A DNA stretch of 64,000 nucleotides from Flavihumibacter fluvii (GCF_018595675.2 NZ_CP092333.1:1884001-1948000); one strand, 5' to 3'. Numbered from the stretch's first letter, positions 1 to 8,838 are shown. A program made the numbers and translations. Notes: generated from the letters alone by a model not told the origin.

Positions 1-1091
1 ATAATAGCACTTGCCATAACGGCTAATTGCTGAAATCCTCCTGAAATAGAAAAAATAAATATGAGTAAACCATAAGTTATTACAGCAAGGTATGGTGTGG
101 CATATTTAGGATGAACCCTCGCCAGGAATTGGGGAAATAATCCATCTTTTGCACCTGCAAATAAAGACCGCGGCGTGCATAAAATATCAAGTGTAACATT
201 TCCAAAACAGGAAAGGGCTGCACAAAACAATAAAATAGTTGCACCAATCGGCCCGATAATCTTATCTGCAACTGCTGCTAAAGGAGCATTTTTAAATAAA
301 TACATTTGTCCTCCCAGCACACCTTGTGTAACAGTTTGTAAAAGCATATAAACAATCAACACGACTATTCCTGCTATGCAAATACTAAGCGGTACAGCTC
401 GCTTTGGATTTTTTATTTCCCCACTTGCGCCAAGCGATGTTTCAAATCCTGCAAAAGCAAAAAACAAAATGAGCGTTGTATCAGCAAAACTTCTAAATGA
501 AGGTAAATGCTCCATACGCAGGTTAGCTGTGTTTACTTCACTGAAGCCGAAAATAATGATACCCAGTAAGGGCAGTAATTTTATAATTGTAATAATTTTT
601 ACAGCACCTACACCTTGCTTAGCCCCGAATACATTTATCAATATCATAAACACTGTCAGGATAAGGAAAAATCCACCACGTATCAGAGGACTTGAAAAGA
701 CAGGAAATAAAACATTCAGAGAGTCTGCTATAATATTCATTAATGCGGCGCTGCCGATAATGCCCCATCCAAAAAAATACATCCAGTTAATGATGTAGCC
801 AGCAAATTCACCAAATGCTGCCTCTACATACGCATAAGAACCACCGCTGGTGGTAATACGACTTCCAATTTCTGCATAGCAGAGCATAATAGCAGCCATG
901 AGTATACCGCAAAATATATAGGTAAATACACTAAAGGCGCCCAGTTCTGTCCCTACAATTGCAGGAAGTGCGAAAATTCCTGCACCAATTACGCCGCTTA
1001 TGATTGAGAGGGTAAGTGCCGGCACGCCAATAACGCGTTTCAAGCCCTCATCTGAGTTCGCAGTTGGTAAGGTTACCTGGGGATTGTTCAA
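1..1091 (-). CDS. APC-family amino acid permease, C-terminus cut by window edge
   Basis: Reading the minus strand gives one open frame of about 363 codons running off the left edge. It begins LNNPQVTLPT and carries the APC-superfamily first-helix motif GVIGAGIF (about residues 33-40), a proline/alanine-rich second segment, and the FAFAGFE helix-6 motif typical of amino acid/polyamine permeases. Many hydrophobic helices follow. The family moves amino acids across the inner membrane by proton or ion symport or by exchange; the substrate cannot be told. The start is probably the TTG at 1091-1089, because an in-frame TAA lies two codons upstream and the next ATG falls inside helix 2. No Shine-Dalgarno sequence is evident. 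At least 60-100 C-terminal residues lie outside the window. Confidence 0.9.
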   Translation of the reverse strand, partial: MNNPQVTLPTANSDEGLKRVIGVPALTLSIISGVIGAGIFALPAIVGTELGAFSVFTYIFCGILMAAIMLCYAEIGSRITTSGGSYAYVEAAFGEFAGYIINWMYFFGWGIIGSAALMNIIADSLNVLFPVFSSPLIRGGFFLILTVFMILINVFGAKQGVGAVKIITIIKLLPLLGIIIFGFSEVNTANLRMEHLPSFRSFADTTLILFFAFAGFETSLGASGEIKNPKRAVPLSICIAGIVVLIVYMLLQTVTQGVLGGQMYLFKNAPLAAVADKIIGPIGATILLFCAALSCFGNVTLDILCTPRSLFAGAKDGLFPQFLARVHPKYATPYLAVITYGLLIFIFSISGGFQQLAVMASAI

Positions 1092-1155
1092 ATTTTATTG
1101 CAGAAACAGATTTCTGAATCTATCGTGAATATAACTTTATTTGTTAATGAAACAT

Positions 1156-1278
1156 CTAAACGTCATGCCTGAATTTATATGCAATCTCAAAAAGCAGACC
1201 ATTTACATTAACCTGGACGTTCGCAGACAGTCCCAATATTATCGCCTCAATACGTTGCTTGTTCACATTTAATTCCAT
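1156..1278 (-). CDS. possible small protein, 40 aa
   Basis: A short minus-strand frame (ATG at 1278) starts 25 nt after the DUF2200 stop codon and encodes 40 residues beginning MELNVNKQRIEAI, with a moderately hydrophobic middle. It is not recognised and has no clear motif. Position and orientation suit a third small gene in the DUF2200 transcript, but the stretch is AT-rich and a chance frame of this length is easy to get. It could also be the worn end of an older gene. Confidence 0.25.
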   Translation of the reverse strand: MELNVNKQRIEAIILGLSANVQVNVNGLLFEIAYKFRHDV

Positions 1279-1303
1279 GCTATTAGCTGGCAGTTATAAT
1301 TTG

Positions 1304-1669
1304 CTAGGTACTCCGTAAAATCTTCTCCATCTTTCTGCCTTTCGCCAACTCATCCACCAACTTGTCTAAGTACCGGACTTTCTGAGTTAAGGCATTGCTA
1401 ATATTCTCAATACGATACCCACAGATTACACCTGTAATGAGGTGTGCATTTGGATGTAATGTTGCCTGCTGGAAGAAAGTTTCAAAATTTACTTTTTGAT
1501 TAATTAGGTCCTGCAGTTGATTGCTGTCGAAGCCGGTTAGCCATTCAATTACCTGGTGCAATTCTTCTTTTGTCCTGCCTTTCTTCTCCACTTTTGCGAG
1601 GTACAAAGGATAAACTGAAGCAAAGGTCAATTTTGCAACACGTTCATTGTGCTGTTTAGTTTCGTTCAT
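1304..1669 (-). CDS. DUF2200 family protein
   Basis: The 121-residue protein matches the DUF2200 family over its whole length: an N-terminal FASVYPLY segment, a KGRTKEELHQVIEWLTG block, NFETFFQQA, the LITGVICGYR turn and the C-terminal VRYLDKLVDELAKGRKMEKIL helix region. Length is normal for the family. These are small soluble proteins of unknown biochemical role, common as singletons in Bacteroidota and Proteobacteria. No signal peptide is seen, so it should be cytoplasmic. The start ATG at 1669 gives the standard N-terminus. The neighbours do not suggest a function. Confidence 0.9.
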   Translation of the reverse strand: MNETKQHNERVAKLTFASVYPLYLAKVEKKGRTKEELHQVIEWLTGFDSNQLQDLINQKVNFETFFQQATLHPNAHLITGVICGYRIENISNALTQKVRYLDKLVDELAKGRKMEKILRST

Positions 1670-1696
1670 GACTTTTATTTTAGGGTAAATTGATCA

Positions 1697-2107
1697 CTAA
1701 TTCAATTTTTCTTTATACTCAATTCGTTCGCTTAATGAAGTATGTAATTCTTGATCGTGACAGCTGCGGCAATTGGCATCATATAATAGTTGCCCGTTGC
1801 TGATTTCAGCAGCTGATGCGGAAACCGGAAGTTGAATGAGTTCTTTGGGTTTTGTCGTATAAAATCCGGAATATGTTTCTTTTGCATCCAGGGCGAAGGT
1901 GAAAATTGTGCCCGGGTAATTTTCCTTTGTGAACCTTACCCGATAGCCCGGATTGCCACCCCAACCGACCGCAATGGAAACATACTGCTTTTTACCATCA
2001 GTCGCATCGTATGCCAGGACCTTACCGTCACATTGCATGAAAGTAAAAGTCGGCCCAGGAATTTTCAGTGCTACAGGAATTCTTTTGATTGCAGTCAATG
2101 GTCGCAT
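1697..2107 (-). pseudogene. C-terminal remnant of a quinohemoprotein (type II PQQ) alcohol dehydrogenase
   Basis: The frame encodes 136 residues resembling only the junction of a PQQ eight-bladed propeller and its C-terminal cytochrome c domain. It has CDGKVLAYDATDGK, then KKQYVSIAVGWGG, then PGTIFTFALDAKE, then a linker and QLLYDANCRSCHDQ with a CxxCH heme motif. Intact quinohemoprotein alcohol dehydrogenases are about 650-700 residues with a signal peptide. Here the roughly 500 N-terminal residues are missing, and the heme domain stops about 20 residues after CxxCH without its methionine ligand region. The first blade sequence is also collapsed onto the later one, suggesting an internal deletion. 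I read it as a dead remnant. A short secreted heme protein is unlikely because there is no signal peptide. Confidence 0.75.
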
Positions 2108-2266
2108 CAGGCTTATGATTTGGTGTGTATAATATACAAATTAATTCACTGCATCAGCATGACTTAAAATGGGAAAAACTCTTTATATTCTCTACACCCA
2201 CACAGATGTCAGTATTCCCGGAATTTTAGCTGTTGTACTGAGTTTTTTGTCACACTAAATCTAATT

Positions 2267-2300
2267 TAAGATACCTGAAATGAGCATTACTGGTATCTTA
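2267..2300 (-). terminator. inverted repeat at the end of the VanZ-like gene
   Basis: A perfect 9-bp inverted repeat (TAAGATACC / GGTATCTTA, 16-nt loop) overlaps the last codons and stop of the VanZ-like gene. On the minus strand it is followed by an AT-rich run (AATTAGATTT) but not by a clean U-tract. It may be a weak terminator or an mRNA-stabilising hairpin. Confidence 0.4.
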
Positions 2301-2889
2301 CTGGCAGCATATTCATTTTAAGTAATACTAACAATGAAATCATCAATACTGTTCCTATTGCTGCCACTATGTTTATAAATTTTTGTGCCTTACTACTATT
2401 ATTGAATACTTTGTCAATTGCTGCAAATATCAATAATCCGATTATTCCGCCTAAAGTATTGGTAACTATATCTGTACTGTCAAAAGCCCCCACTCTAATA
2501 ATAAATTGAAGTACTTCAAACATTAAACTAATGAAGAAAAAGAAGAAAAGCTTAGCACTCCATGACCATCTTTTAAATAATACTCCTGCATAAATACCAA
2601 GCGGTACAAAAATCACTATATTCAAAATAATTTCACTTACATCCATTTTACCATTTGGAAGTAAAAGTTCCCTAAACGGAATCAGGTTCACACTCCTATT
2701 TCCCATATAAGAAAACCGGACACCTAATTTAAATAGTAAAATCCAAAATAATGTGATCAAATAAATGATAAATAAAACATTAGTTACCTTATTTGTTACA
2801 TTATTATCACCCCTATTGCTCCGCCCTTTTTTTTGCAAATTCATATTTACTGATCGGATTAGATAAATATTCAACAGATTAATTTTCAT
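2287..2889 (-). CDS. VanZ-like family membrane protein
   Basis: A 200-residue membrane protein with about four to five predicted helices and the VanZ-like signature: NLIPFRE after helix 1, an NIVIFVPLGIYAG helix, FEVLQFIIRVGAFDSTDIVTN, then a glycine-rich GGIIGLLIF helix. The family is named after the teicoplanin-resistance protein VanZ, but most members are of unknown role and there are no van genes here, so resistance should not be inferred. The frame opens with about 15 residues that lack family resemblance; the ATG of MNLQKKG (residue 16) is an equally good start. Codon use is AT-rich like its neighbours. Confidence 0.85.
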   Translation of the reverse strand: MKINLLNIYLIRSVNMNLQKKGRSNRGDNNVTNKVTNVLFIIYLITLFWILLFKLGVRFSYMGNRSVNLIPFRELLLPNGKMDVSEIILNIVIFVPLGIYAGVLFKRWSWSAKLFFFFFISLMFEVLQFIIRVGAFDSTDIVTNTLGGIIGLLIFAAIDKVFNNSSKAQKFINIVAAIGTVLMISLLVLLKMNMLPVRYQ

Positions 2890-3075
2890 TTTGAGTAAGC
2901 GACACTGGAGCTGATAAAAACCGGCGCTACCCGAAAGCTACTGTGGCATGAATATCGTATACTTCATCCGGGCGGATACAATTCCAGCTATTCCTGGCTT
3001 TCAAAAGAAATATGTACATATTCTCACCCCTATTTAAAAGCCATTATACCCAGGATACTTTTGATAACTTCGGCT

Positions 3076-4233
3076 CTAGCCTTTTCCATCCAGCGAATCT
3101 AAAAACAATTCAGCTAAGGCTTCAGGCTGAATCCGGTTGATAGTTGGATTGATTTTTAGAAAGAATCCGTTTTTAACCGGTTCATGTAACTCCACATTTT
3201 TTTTAGCAAGCGAATCCCGAAAACGATTGATGTCCTTTCCTTTTACCTCAAGCCTGACAACATGGGTGCCATTCTCCAATTCAGAAATGGTAAATCTTTC
3301 TTCTTTTTCAAGTATTGAAAAAAACTTTTGAGCATTTAGCCATGCCGCTTTATAATCGGACATAAAGGTATCTGCATAATATAATGCTATGGCTGCAAAT
3401 GGCCATGATGCAGGTAATCCACCTCCGAACATCCTTCTTTCATGAAACAGGGATTCCGTGAATTGCTTTGTACCCGCCAGTATTGCCCCACAGGGGGCAT
3501 TAAAACATTTATACATGGAGGTATACACAGTGTCGAACAGCTCTCCGTATTTACCCGGCGCTATGTCCGTATGAGCTGCTTGTACAAATAACCTTGCACC
3601 ATCCAAATGAGTTTTTATTCCGTTGCTTTTAGCGTAGTCACATACCGGCTTGATTTTCTCGTAGGTAAAAATACGGTCTTGTTTTCTCCTGACTGGCGTT
3701 TCAATAGCAATGACACCTATCCTTGTTTCAACTCTGCCCGTTTTTGTTTGGTTTGCAATATTTATCACATCGGTTACAGAAAAATCAACCGCATTGTATC
3801 CTGTAGTAATAAGATTTAGTCCGCTAAGTGTTTCTGCACAATCGCCGCTATCATTATAAAAATGGCTTTGTTCCTGAACTATGATTCTACGATTATTTCC
3901 TGCAAGATTGCGAACGGCAATATGGTTTGCCAAAGTTCCTGTAGGCATGAATACTGCAGATTCTTTACCCAAAAGAGTAGCAAATTTATTCTCTAACTCT
4001 TCAACAATTCCTCCTTTTGAATAATTATCTATCTTAATCTTTCCTTCATCAACAAGTTTCATTAGGAGGCCGGCATATTCTTTAGGAGCCAATTCCGTTC
4101 CATCATAAATAAAATCTATTTTCCTTTCGTTGTCGCCTGATTTTTTGTTTTGTGGAATGCCTGCAAAAGAATTAAGTTGGGCGGCTGTAGCAGCGAGCAA
4201 ACCACCCATTTCAATAAATCTTCGTCTTTGCAT
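3076..4233 (-). CDS. PLP-dependent beta-eliminating lyase / threonine aldolase-like protein, exported
   Basis: 385 residues of fold-type I PLP enzyme. The N-terminus MQRRRFIEMGG plus a hydrophobic stretch looks like a Tat-type or lipoprotein-like signal. The catalytic part follows: a GTLANHIA cofactor-phosphate turn (about 99-106), a histidine in EQSHFY (about 124) placed to stack on PLP, HLDGARL with the aspartate that pairs with the pyridine nitrogen (Asp211), and the probable Schiff-base lysine in SMYKCFNAP (Lys242). The family includes low-specificity threonine aldolase and tryptophanase-like lyases. The SMYKCFNAP block differs from the SLSKGLGAP usual in true threonine aldolases, so the substrate is uncertain. 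An exported member is unusual but known in Bacteroidota. Confidence 0.82.
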   Translation of the reverse strand: MQRRRFIEMGGLLAATAAQLNSFAGIPQNKKSGDNERKIDFIYDGTELAPKEYAGLLMKLVDEGKIKIDNYSKGGIVEELENKFATLLGKESAVFMPTGTLANHIAVRNLAGNNRRIIVQEQSHFYNDSGDCAETLSGLNLITTGYNAVDFSVTDVINIANQTKTGRVETRIGVIAIETPVRRKQDRIFTYEKIKPVCDYAKSNGIKTHLDGARLFVQAAHTDIAPGKYGELFDTVYTSMYKCFNAPCGAILAGTKQFTESLFHERRMFGGGLPASWPFAAIALYYADTFMSDYKAAWLNAQKFFSILEKEERFTISELENGTHVVRLEVKGKDINRFRDSLAKKNVELHEPVKNGFFLKINPTINRIQPEALAELFLDSLDGKG

Positions 4234-4283
4234 AATTATTCTATTAGAATGTCACCTTCCAAACTTAAAATTTCTCAAAAAAT

Positions 4284-4350
4284 CGCAGCTAACGGGCGTG
4301 GCTAGGCGATGTAGCGGCATTTGAAAAACGTCAGCCCGTAACCGCAGCTA
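4284..4350. repeat. 59-bp-spaced direct repeat enclosing an inverted repeat (attC-like outline)
   Basis: The 8-mer CGCAGCTA occurs at 4284-4291 and again at 4343-4350, exactly 59 bp apart. Inside lies an inverted pair, ACGGGC (4292-4297) and GCCCGT (4334-4339), with further GC-rich patches between (GGCTAGGCGATG, GTAGCGGC). It sits after the DUF6064 gene and before the lyase gene in transcript order. The outline recalls integron attC sites, but the expected GTTRRRY core is not intact, so this is only a structural resemblance. Confidence 0.4.
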
Positions 4351-4398
4351 AATTTATAAAGAATAGTTCAATATTAATCCGCTTGTTTGTCTTTATTC

Positions 4399-4420
4399 CT
4401 CGGCTGGAACTGAAGCCGAG
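4399..4420 (-). terminator. GC-rich hairpin downstream of the DUF6064 gene
   Basis: Perfect 7-bp stem CTCGGCT / AGCCGAG with an 8-nt loop, about 57 nt after the stop of the minus-strand DUF6064 gene. The following bases on that strand are GAATAAAGAC, so the U-tract of a classical terminator is missing. Confidence 0.35.
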
Positions 4421-4476
4421 TAGGGAAATGAAATTTGTGAATAAATTCAACGCCCCGCAATATATGACAGTTCTTA

Positions 4477-5136
4477 CTATGCGTTCGTGCTTTTGAACAA
4501 TAACCCTTTTCTATCTCTGAATAGTATTAATGATGTCACAATAATCCCTGAAATCAATAGTCCGATGTCTTCTAAAATTCCAAATTGAAAGGCAGCTGAA
4601 TACCCAATAAATGACCAAAGTGTGGGAATAATCAACATAAATTTTGGCATTTTTGTTTCTGTCAAAAGATATAAACCAAGTGTGAAAATGGTTGTCGGGC
4701 AAGGAAGCCCAAAAGTAGGTGCGGCTGGATAACTGTGCCCCACAAAAAAACCAATAATAGGATAAAATATCAACGCATAGCATATTAATAAGCCTCCCGT
4801 AAAGCTGTAAAAGCTATAAGTGAAATGGTATGTCAGAGTAGATTTGAATGCCCCGTAATATAATGTCAGCATACTATGGATAATGTAAATAAAACCAAAC
4901 AAGTAAGCACCTTTATTTATTGCTGTAAAGAAAATAAGATGATAAATGATACCCATCCATAACCATAGAAATGACAATATTATGTTGATGACAAGATTAG
5001 AATATGATGTCTTTTTAATGGTGAAAAATAATATAATAATACCTAGTAGATAAAATATAATTTGTCCTGGCCAAATAGAAAGATTATAGTCTTTAAATAC
5101 TTGCAAGAACTGTTCAATGGTAAAAGGAACTTTCAT
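4477..5136 (-). CDS. DUF6064 family membrane protein
   Basis: 219 residues with six or seven predicted transmembrane helices. The N-terminus MKVPFTIEQFLQVFKDYNLSIWP and the block TFGLPCPTTIFTLGL (middle of the protein) are hallmark sequences of DUF6064, as is the WLWMGIIYHLIFF helix. No catalytic function is established. Length and start fit the family. The gene is AT-rich and isolated, with about 480 bp of gene-free DNA upstream, which fits the patchy accessory character of this end of the window. Confidence 0.85.
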   Translation of the reverse strand: MKVPFTIEQFLQVFKDYNLSIWPGQIIFYLLGIIILFFTIKKTSYSNLVINIILSFLWLWMGIIYHLIFFTAINKGAYLFGFIYIIHSMLTLYYGAFKSTLTYHFTYSFYSFTGGLLICYALIFYPIIGFFVGHSYPAAPTFGLPCPTTIFTLGLYLLTETKMPKFMLIIPTLWSFIGYSAAFQFGILEDIGLLISGIIVTSLILFRDRKGLLFKSTNA

Positions 5137-5319
5137 TGTCTTGATCTCTTAATTTGTGAAATATCGTAGCATGACGAATAATGGGCAGGCATTGATGTTG
5201 GAAGGGAAGTTCACACATGCATACCATTAAAATAAACCCCACCTGTGCAACACTTTACGGACAGTTAAAATTAATGGCAAAACAGGAAATAAACATTAAT
5301 TGCTATGTTCAACAAACTA

Positions 5320-5520
5320 TTATAACGCATAATTGAAGTGGTGAAAACAACAGTCTATTACAGATAAATCATTAATTCCCATACCCAAACCAATACCCAT
5401 TATTGGACCCATCAATGGCGAAATGAGCATCGCGCCAATAATTAAGCTGTTGAATTTACATATAATCCCGATGAAGCAACGAAGTATTGTTCGTATTAAA
5501 ATTAAGCGGTCAGCAAATAT
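5320..5520 (-). pseudogene. fragment of a DUF389 (TIGR00341-like) membrane protein gene
   Basis: In the 480-bp gap between DUF6064 and the amidohydrolase, one minus-strand frame reads NSLIIGAMLISPLMGPIMG followed by IGLGMGINDLSVID and then a stop at 5320. This is the conserved first-helix core of DUF389 proteins (normally NS..VIIGAMLISPLMGPI...GxxINDxxL), with two or three residues deleted after NS. About 20 weakly similar residues precede it before stop codons upstream. Intact DUF389 proteins have 300-500 residues, so this is a relic. The rest of the gap (5137-5319 and 5521-5615) shows nothing I can assign. Confidence 0.7.
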
Positions 5521-5615
5521 ATGTCATCACAAACTTTTCACTATATAATTACGACCTTCAGCAACTCACCTCACAATTATCGCAAAGCTGTGCCTTTCAT
5601 CTTATAGTAGTCGCA

Positions 5616-7061
5616 TTAATTAAAGCCCACTTTCCCTTTTACAGATGCAAATAACCGGGCAGAATTATAGCCCACGCCATTTTTAAATACAACCTGCACC
5701 TTTCTGATGTCTTTGATATTTTTTGACGGATCACCATCTATGATCAACAGGTCAGCTGCCTTGCCGGTTTCAATGGTTCCGGTAGACTTCTCAGCATCCA
5801 AAGCTATTGCACCATTCAGGGTGGCTATTTTAATGGCTTCCAAAGGAGTAAAACCATCTGCCTCCACCAATAACTCTATTGCCCGCCAATTACCATAACC
5901 CGCTATGGTTCCACCGATTCCTGTTGGGTCTGTACCTACGGTAAGTAAGCCACCCCTATCATAAAACATTTTTTCCATCTTAGCGGCTTTTCCAAAAGCC
6001 TTGTCCATATCCGTAGGGGCTGTAGCGGATTTAACTGATACAAATCGCTGCAAATAAAAATCCTTTGCATCAGCAGCCATGGCATTAATAGCGTCTGCAT
6101 CAGGCCTTGGTTGCGTGGTGGTGGCGCCTTCAAACACGGCCAATGAAGAAGTAATACCCACTTTTCTATTCACCAGAAACTGGATGAATTGCTGTACACT
6201 ATCGCTTTGGATATCGAGGTTGGCCAGTGATTTAATGGCAGCTCCTGTGGCAGGCGCTTCATTTTCCTTTTTACCCACTACAAAGTCAGTACTTGCTATA
6301 AATCCATGTTCCAGGTTGTCCATACCCAATGCCGCAGCTTCCTGGTAGGTAACCTTATCTAAATGCCCGGTGATTTTCAATTTTCTTTTATGTGCGGCAT
6401 CTATGGCGGCTTTCAATATGGGCTGGTCAACACCCATATAGGCCTTAAATGAGGTAAATCCCTGGTCGGCCCAGTAGTTGACAAATGCGGCAGCTTCCTC
6501 CGGTGTTTTGTTCTCCTTCATTTGTGGGAAACGGGATGAAGGGCCTTCTATATATGGCGCGGTAAGTTCAATTGATGGTCCGGGTAATAGCCCCAGGTCT
6601 ATATCCTTTTTAATCCTGATGTCAGAATAAGGCTCCACGCTGCCACAGGTGCGGATGGTGGTGGCACCGGCTGCGAGGTAAAGCCGCGGGAACGTGTAGG
6701 GTAATTGTTTCAGGTGAAGATAACGTGTGCCTATATCATGCGCCGAGATATACATATGCTCATGCAGCATCACCAGTCCCGGCATGATTGCTTTGCCTTT
6801 TAGGTCAATCGTGCTCGCACCTTTTGGAATGACCGCTTTCGCATCATCCCCTATCCAATCAATCTTACCTTTGCTGATGATGATGGCCTGGTTGGGTTTC
6901 GGGGTATTGCCTTTACCATCGATCAGTAAAGCATGTACAAATACCGTGACAGAATCGTTGTATTCAATATACTTCCTTGTTTCATCGCTGAATTTAACTT
7001 GTGAAAAGACAGGGTCAGCCACTGCGTTCAGGAAAATAATAAAAAGGCCGATTTTTTTCAT
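5616..7061 (-). CDS. secreted metal-dependent amidohydrolase (imidazolonepropionase-like)
   Basis: 481 residues with a short signal peptide (cleavage near VFSQ, about residue 20) and an amidohydrolase TIM barrel. Visible metal-site elements: LHEHMY (His100, His102, in place of the common HxH), the FKAYMG lysine (Lys206, possibly carboxylated), TGHLD (His233), LEHGF (His252) and VGTDPTG (Asp378). A C-terminal beta-sandwich segment ends with GKAADLLIIDGDP, usual for this superfamily. It probably hydrolyses an amide or cyclic amide in the periplasm. It ends a compact minus-strand unit, 25 bp after the MHS-type transporter and downstream of an M20 dipeptidase, which suggests peptide-like or imide substrates. 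The exact substrate is unknown. Confidence 0.85.
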   Translation of the reverse strand: MKKIGLFIIFLNAVADPVFSQVKFSDETRKYIEYNDSVTVFVHALLIDGKGNTPKPNQAIIISKGKIDWIGDDAKAVIPKGASTIDLKGKAIMPGLVMLHEHMYISAHDIGTRYLHLKQLPYTFPRLYLAAGATTIRTCGSVEPYSDIRIKKDIDLGLLPGPSIELTAPYIEGPSSRFPQMKENKTPEEAAAFVNYWADQGFTSFKAYMGVDQPILKAAIDAAHKRKLKITGHLDKVTYQEAAALGMDNLEHGFIASTDFVVGKKENEAPATGAAIKSLANLDIQSDSVQQFIQFLVNRKVGITSSLAVFEGATTTQPRPDADAINAMAADAKDFYLQRFVSVKSATAPTDMDKAFGKAAKMEKMFYDRGGLLTVGTDPTGIGGTIAGYGNWRAIELLVEADGFTPLEAIKIATLNGAIALDAEKSTGTIETGKAADLLIIDGDPSKNIKDIRKVQVVFKNGVGYNSARLFASVKGKVGFN

Positions 7062-7086
7062 ACAAGCATTTTTTTGAGGTAATTAT

Positions 7087-8832
7087 TCAATTGATCTGTT
7101 CGTCGTATTCCTTAGTCAACGCGTATTTGCCAAAAAGCAAGAGTCCAAGTGATGCAATGGGGGTGATAAAAAACAATATTATAATCCCAAAGATCACATC
7201 ATCCTGCGCACCGGAATATAATTTTGGAAGCCCTAATATAAAAACCCCGAAATAGCCGGCGGCAAGTCCTAACCCGATCCACAACACACCCAGGTACTGT
7301 TTTACAGGATTTAGAATGTTGGCCGGAACAGCAGGAAAACGGATAACAGGTTTTAATTCAGCATTGTCCTTAAGGTACAAAATACCGATTACCAAGGATA
7401 AGCCTATTAACACCAGGGGGTAATATACACCTGACAGATAATAATCTGCCACATGATCCAGTTTGTTTTTTTGGATCATGTAGGTTGCTATCACCGGGCA
7501 CAATCCGCCAAAAATGCCAAAACCCACATGGTAAGGCAATGACATGGAACTGTACCTTATTTTTAATGGAAACATTTCCACCAGGAATGCGGCCAGTGCA
7601 CTATACCCGATAACGTTAATAAAGAGCAGTAAAAAAAACATGCCGATCAGCTTCCATTTATCGGTGGTATTGATGGTGATGATCCTGGAAGACTCCACCT
7701 TTCCAGCCTGTTCTTTTTTAATTTCAGTGACCAACGTACCATCAGTAAAAACCCGGTGCGTGGTGGTGGTGGCGATGGGTGCAGACAAGGTTTCAACTGT
7801 TGCAGCTGCAATATTCTCTACTTTATTGTTCAGGTTTACGGTCTGGTACATGAACTCGAACATCGGGCGGTAACAAACCAATGCCATGAAAAGGCTAAGG
7901 ATGATCAAGGGCTTCCGTCCGATGCGGTCCGACAGCCAGCCAAAGAAGATCGTGAACCCAAAGACCATCAAAATAGCTATAATGATAATGGTATTCACCT
8001 GGTCGAAGTCGATGGACAAGAATATGGTAAAATAGGTTTGCGCATAGAATAGCGAAGACCAGTTCATACCCCCGATGCCAATGGTAATGCCAAACAAAGC
8101 CAGGAGCACCAGCTTCAGGTTGGCTTTATTGCCGAAAGATTCCGCTAAGGGGTTGGAAGATGTTCTGCCTTCCGACTTTGCCTTTGCAAAAAGGGGCGAT
8201 TCGGCCATATTCTTCCGGATATAAACGGAAATGGCCACCATGAATAGAGAGATTAAAAATGGCAGTCGCCAGCCCCAGGCTTCCCAGGACTGTTTTACCA
8301 TTGTGCTTTTGAGTACTGTAATCACCAGCAGGGTCAGCAGGAAGGAAAGTATTGCGGTAACCTGTATCCAGGCAGTCCAGAACCCACGTTGGCCTACAGT
8401 TGAATGTTCCGCTACAAAAGTTGCGGCACCGCCATATTCGCCACCGATCGCCAGGCCCTGCAGCAATCGCAATAACAGGATGATAACTGGTGCTAAAAAT
8501 CCAATCGCCTGGTAAGTTGGCACAAGGCCAATGGCGAACGTGGTGCCACCCATCAGCAGCAGGGTAACCATGAAAGTATATTTTCGGCCAATGAGGTCAC
8601 CCAGCCTGCCAAAAAATAAGGCCCCGAAAGGCCTTACCACCAGTCCGGCTGCATAAGTAGCTAATGTAGCCAGGTATGCAGCGGCCGGATTTTCCTTAGG
8701 AAAAAAATGGGCGGAAATGATGATCGATAAACTGCCGAATACAAAGAAATCGTACCACTCTATTAATGTACCAACCGATGATGCTGTGATGACAGCAATC
8801 AGTTCTTTATTGGAATTCTTTGGATTGTTCAT
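7087..8832 (-). CDS. MFS transporter, metabolite:H+ symporter (MHS) type
   Basis: 581 residues, about twelve helices. The N-terminal ASSVGTLIEWYDFFVFG signature, RPFGALFFGRLGDLIGRK loop 2-3 and LLRLLQGLAIGGEYGGA are diagnostic of the MHS group (ProP/ShiA/KgtP relatives), which import organic acids or zwitterions with protons. An unusually long hydrophilic insertion (roughly residues 325-390, rich in T, V, A) sits in the central loop after the GWLSDRIGRKP repeat, making the protein longer than the usual 430-550. It is 6 bp from the His-rich membrane protein gene upstream and 25 bp from the amidohydrolase gene downstream, so all are probably co-transcribed. Confidence 0.88.
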   Translation of the reverse strand: MNNPKNSNKELIAVITASSVGTLIEWYDFFVFGSLSIIISAHFFPKENPAAAYLATLATYAAGLVVRPFGALFFGRLGDLIGRKYTFMVTLLLMGGTTFAIGLVPTYQAIGFLAPVIILLLRLLQGLAIGGEYGGAATFVAEHSTVGQRGFWTAWIQVTAILSFLLTLLVITVLKSTMVKQSWEAWGWRLPFLISLFMVAISVYIRKNMAESPLFAKAKSEGRTSSNPLAESFGNKANLKLVLLALFGITIGIGGMNWSSLFYAQTYFTIFLSIDFDQVNTIIIIAILMVFGFTIFFGWLSDRIGRKPLIILSLFMALVCYRPMFEFMYQTVNLNNKVENIAAATVETLSAPIATTTTHRVFTDGTLVTEIKKEQAGKVESSRIITINTTDKWKLIGMFFLLLFINVIGYSALAAFLVEMFPLKIRYSSMSLPYHVGFGIFGGLCPVIATYMIQKNKLDHVADYYLSGVYYPLVLIGLSLVIGILYLKDNAELKPVIRFPAVPANILNPVKQYLGVLWIGLGLAAGYFGVFILGLPKLYSGAQDDVIFGIIILFFITPIASLGLLLFGKYALTKEYDEQIN

Positions 8833-8838
8833 GGTGAG

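Noticed and set aside
2287-2889. Glycopeptide resistance from the VanZ-like gene
   Set aside because: VanZ-like proteins are widespread outside van clusters and no other van gene is present.
2927-3019. 30-codon minus-strand frame (MYIFLLKARNSW...) after the lyase gene
   Set aside because: It may be a worn gene end (RPDEVYDIHATVA looks protein-like), but I cannot assign it and the length allows chance.
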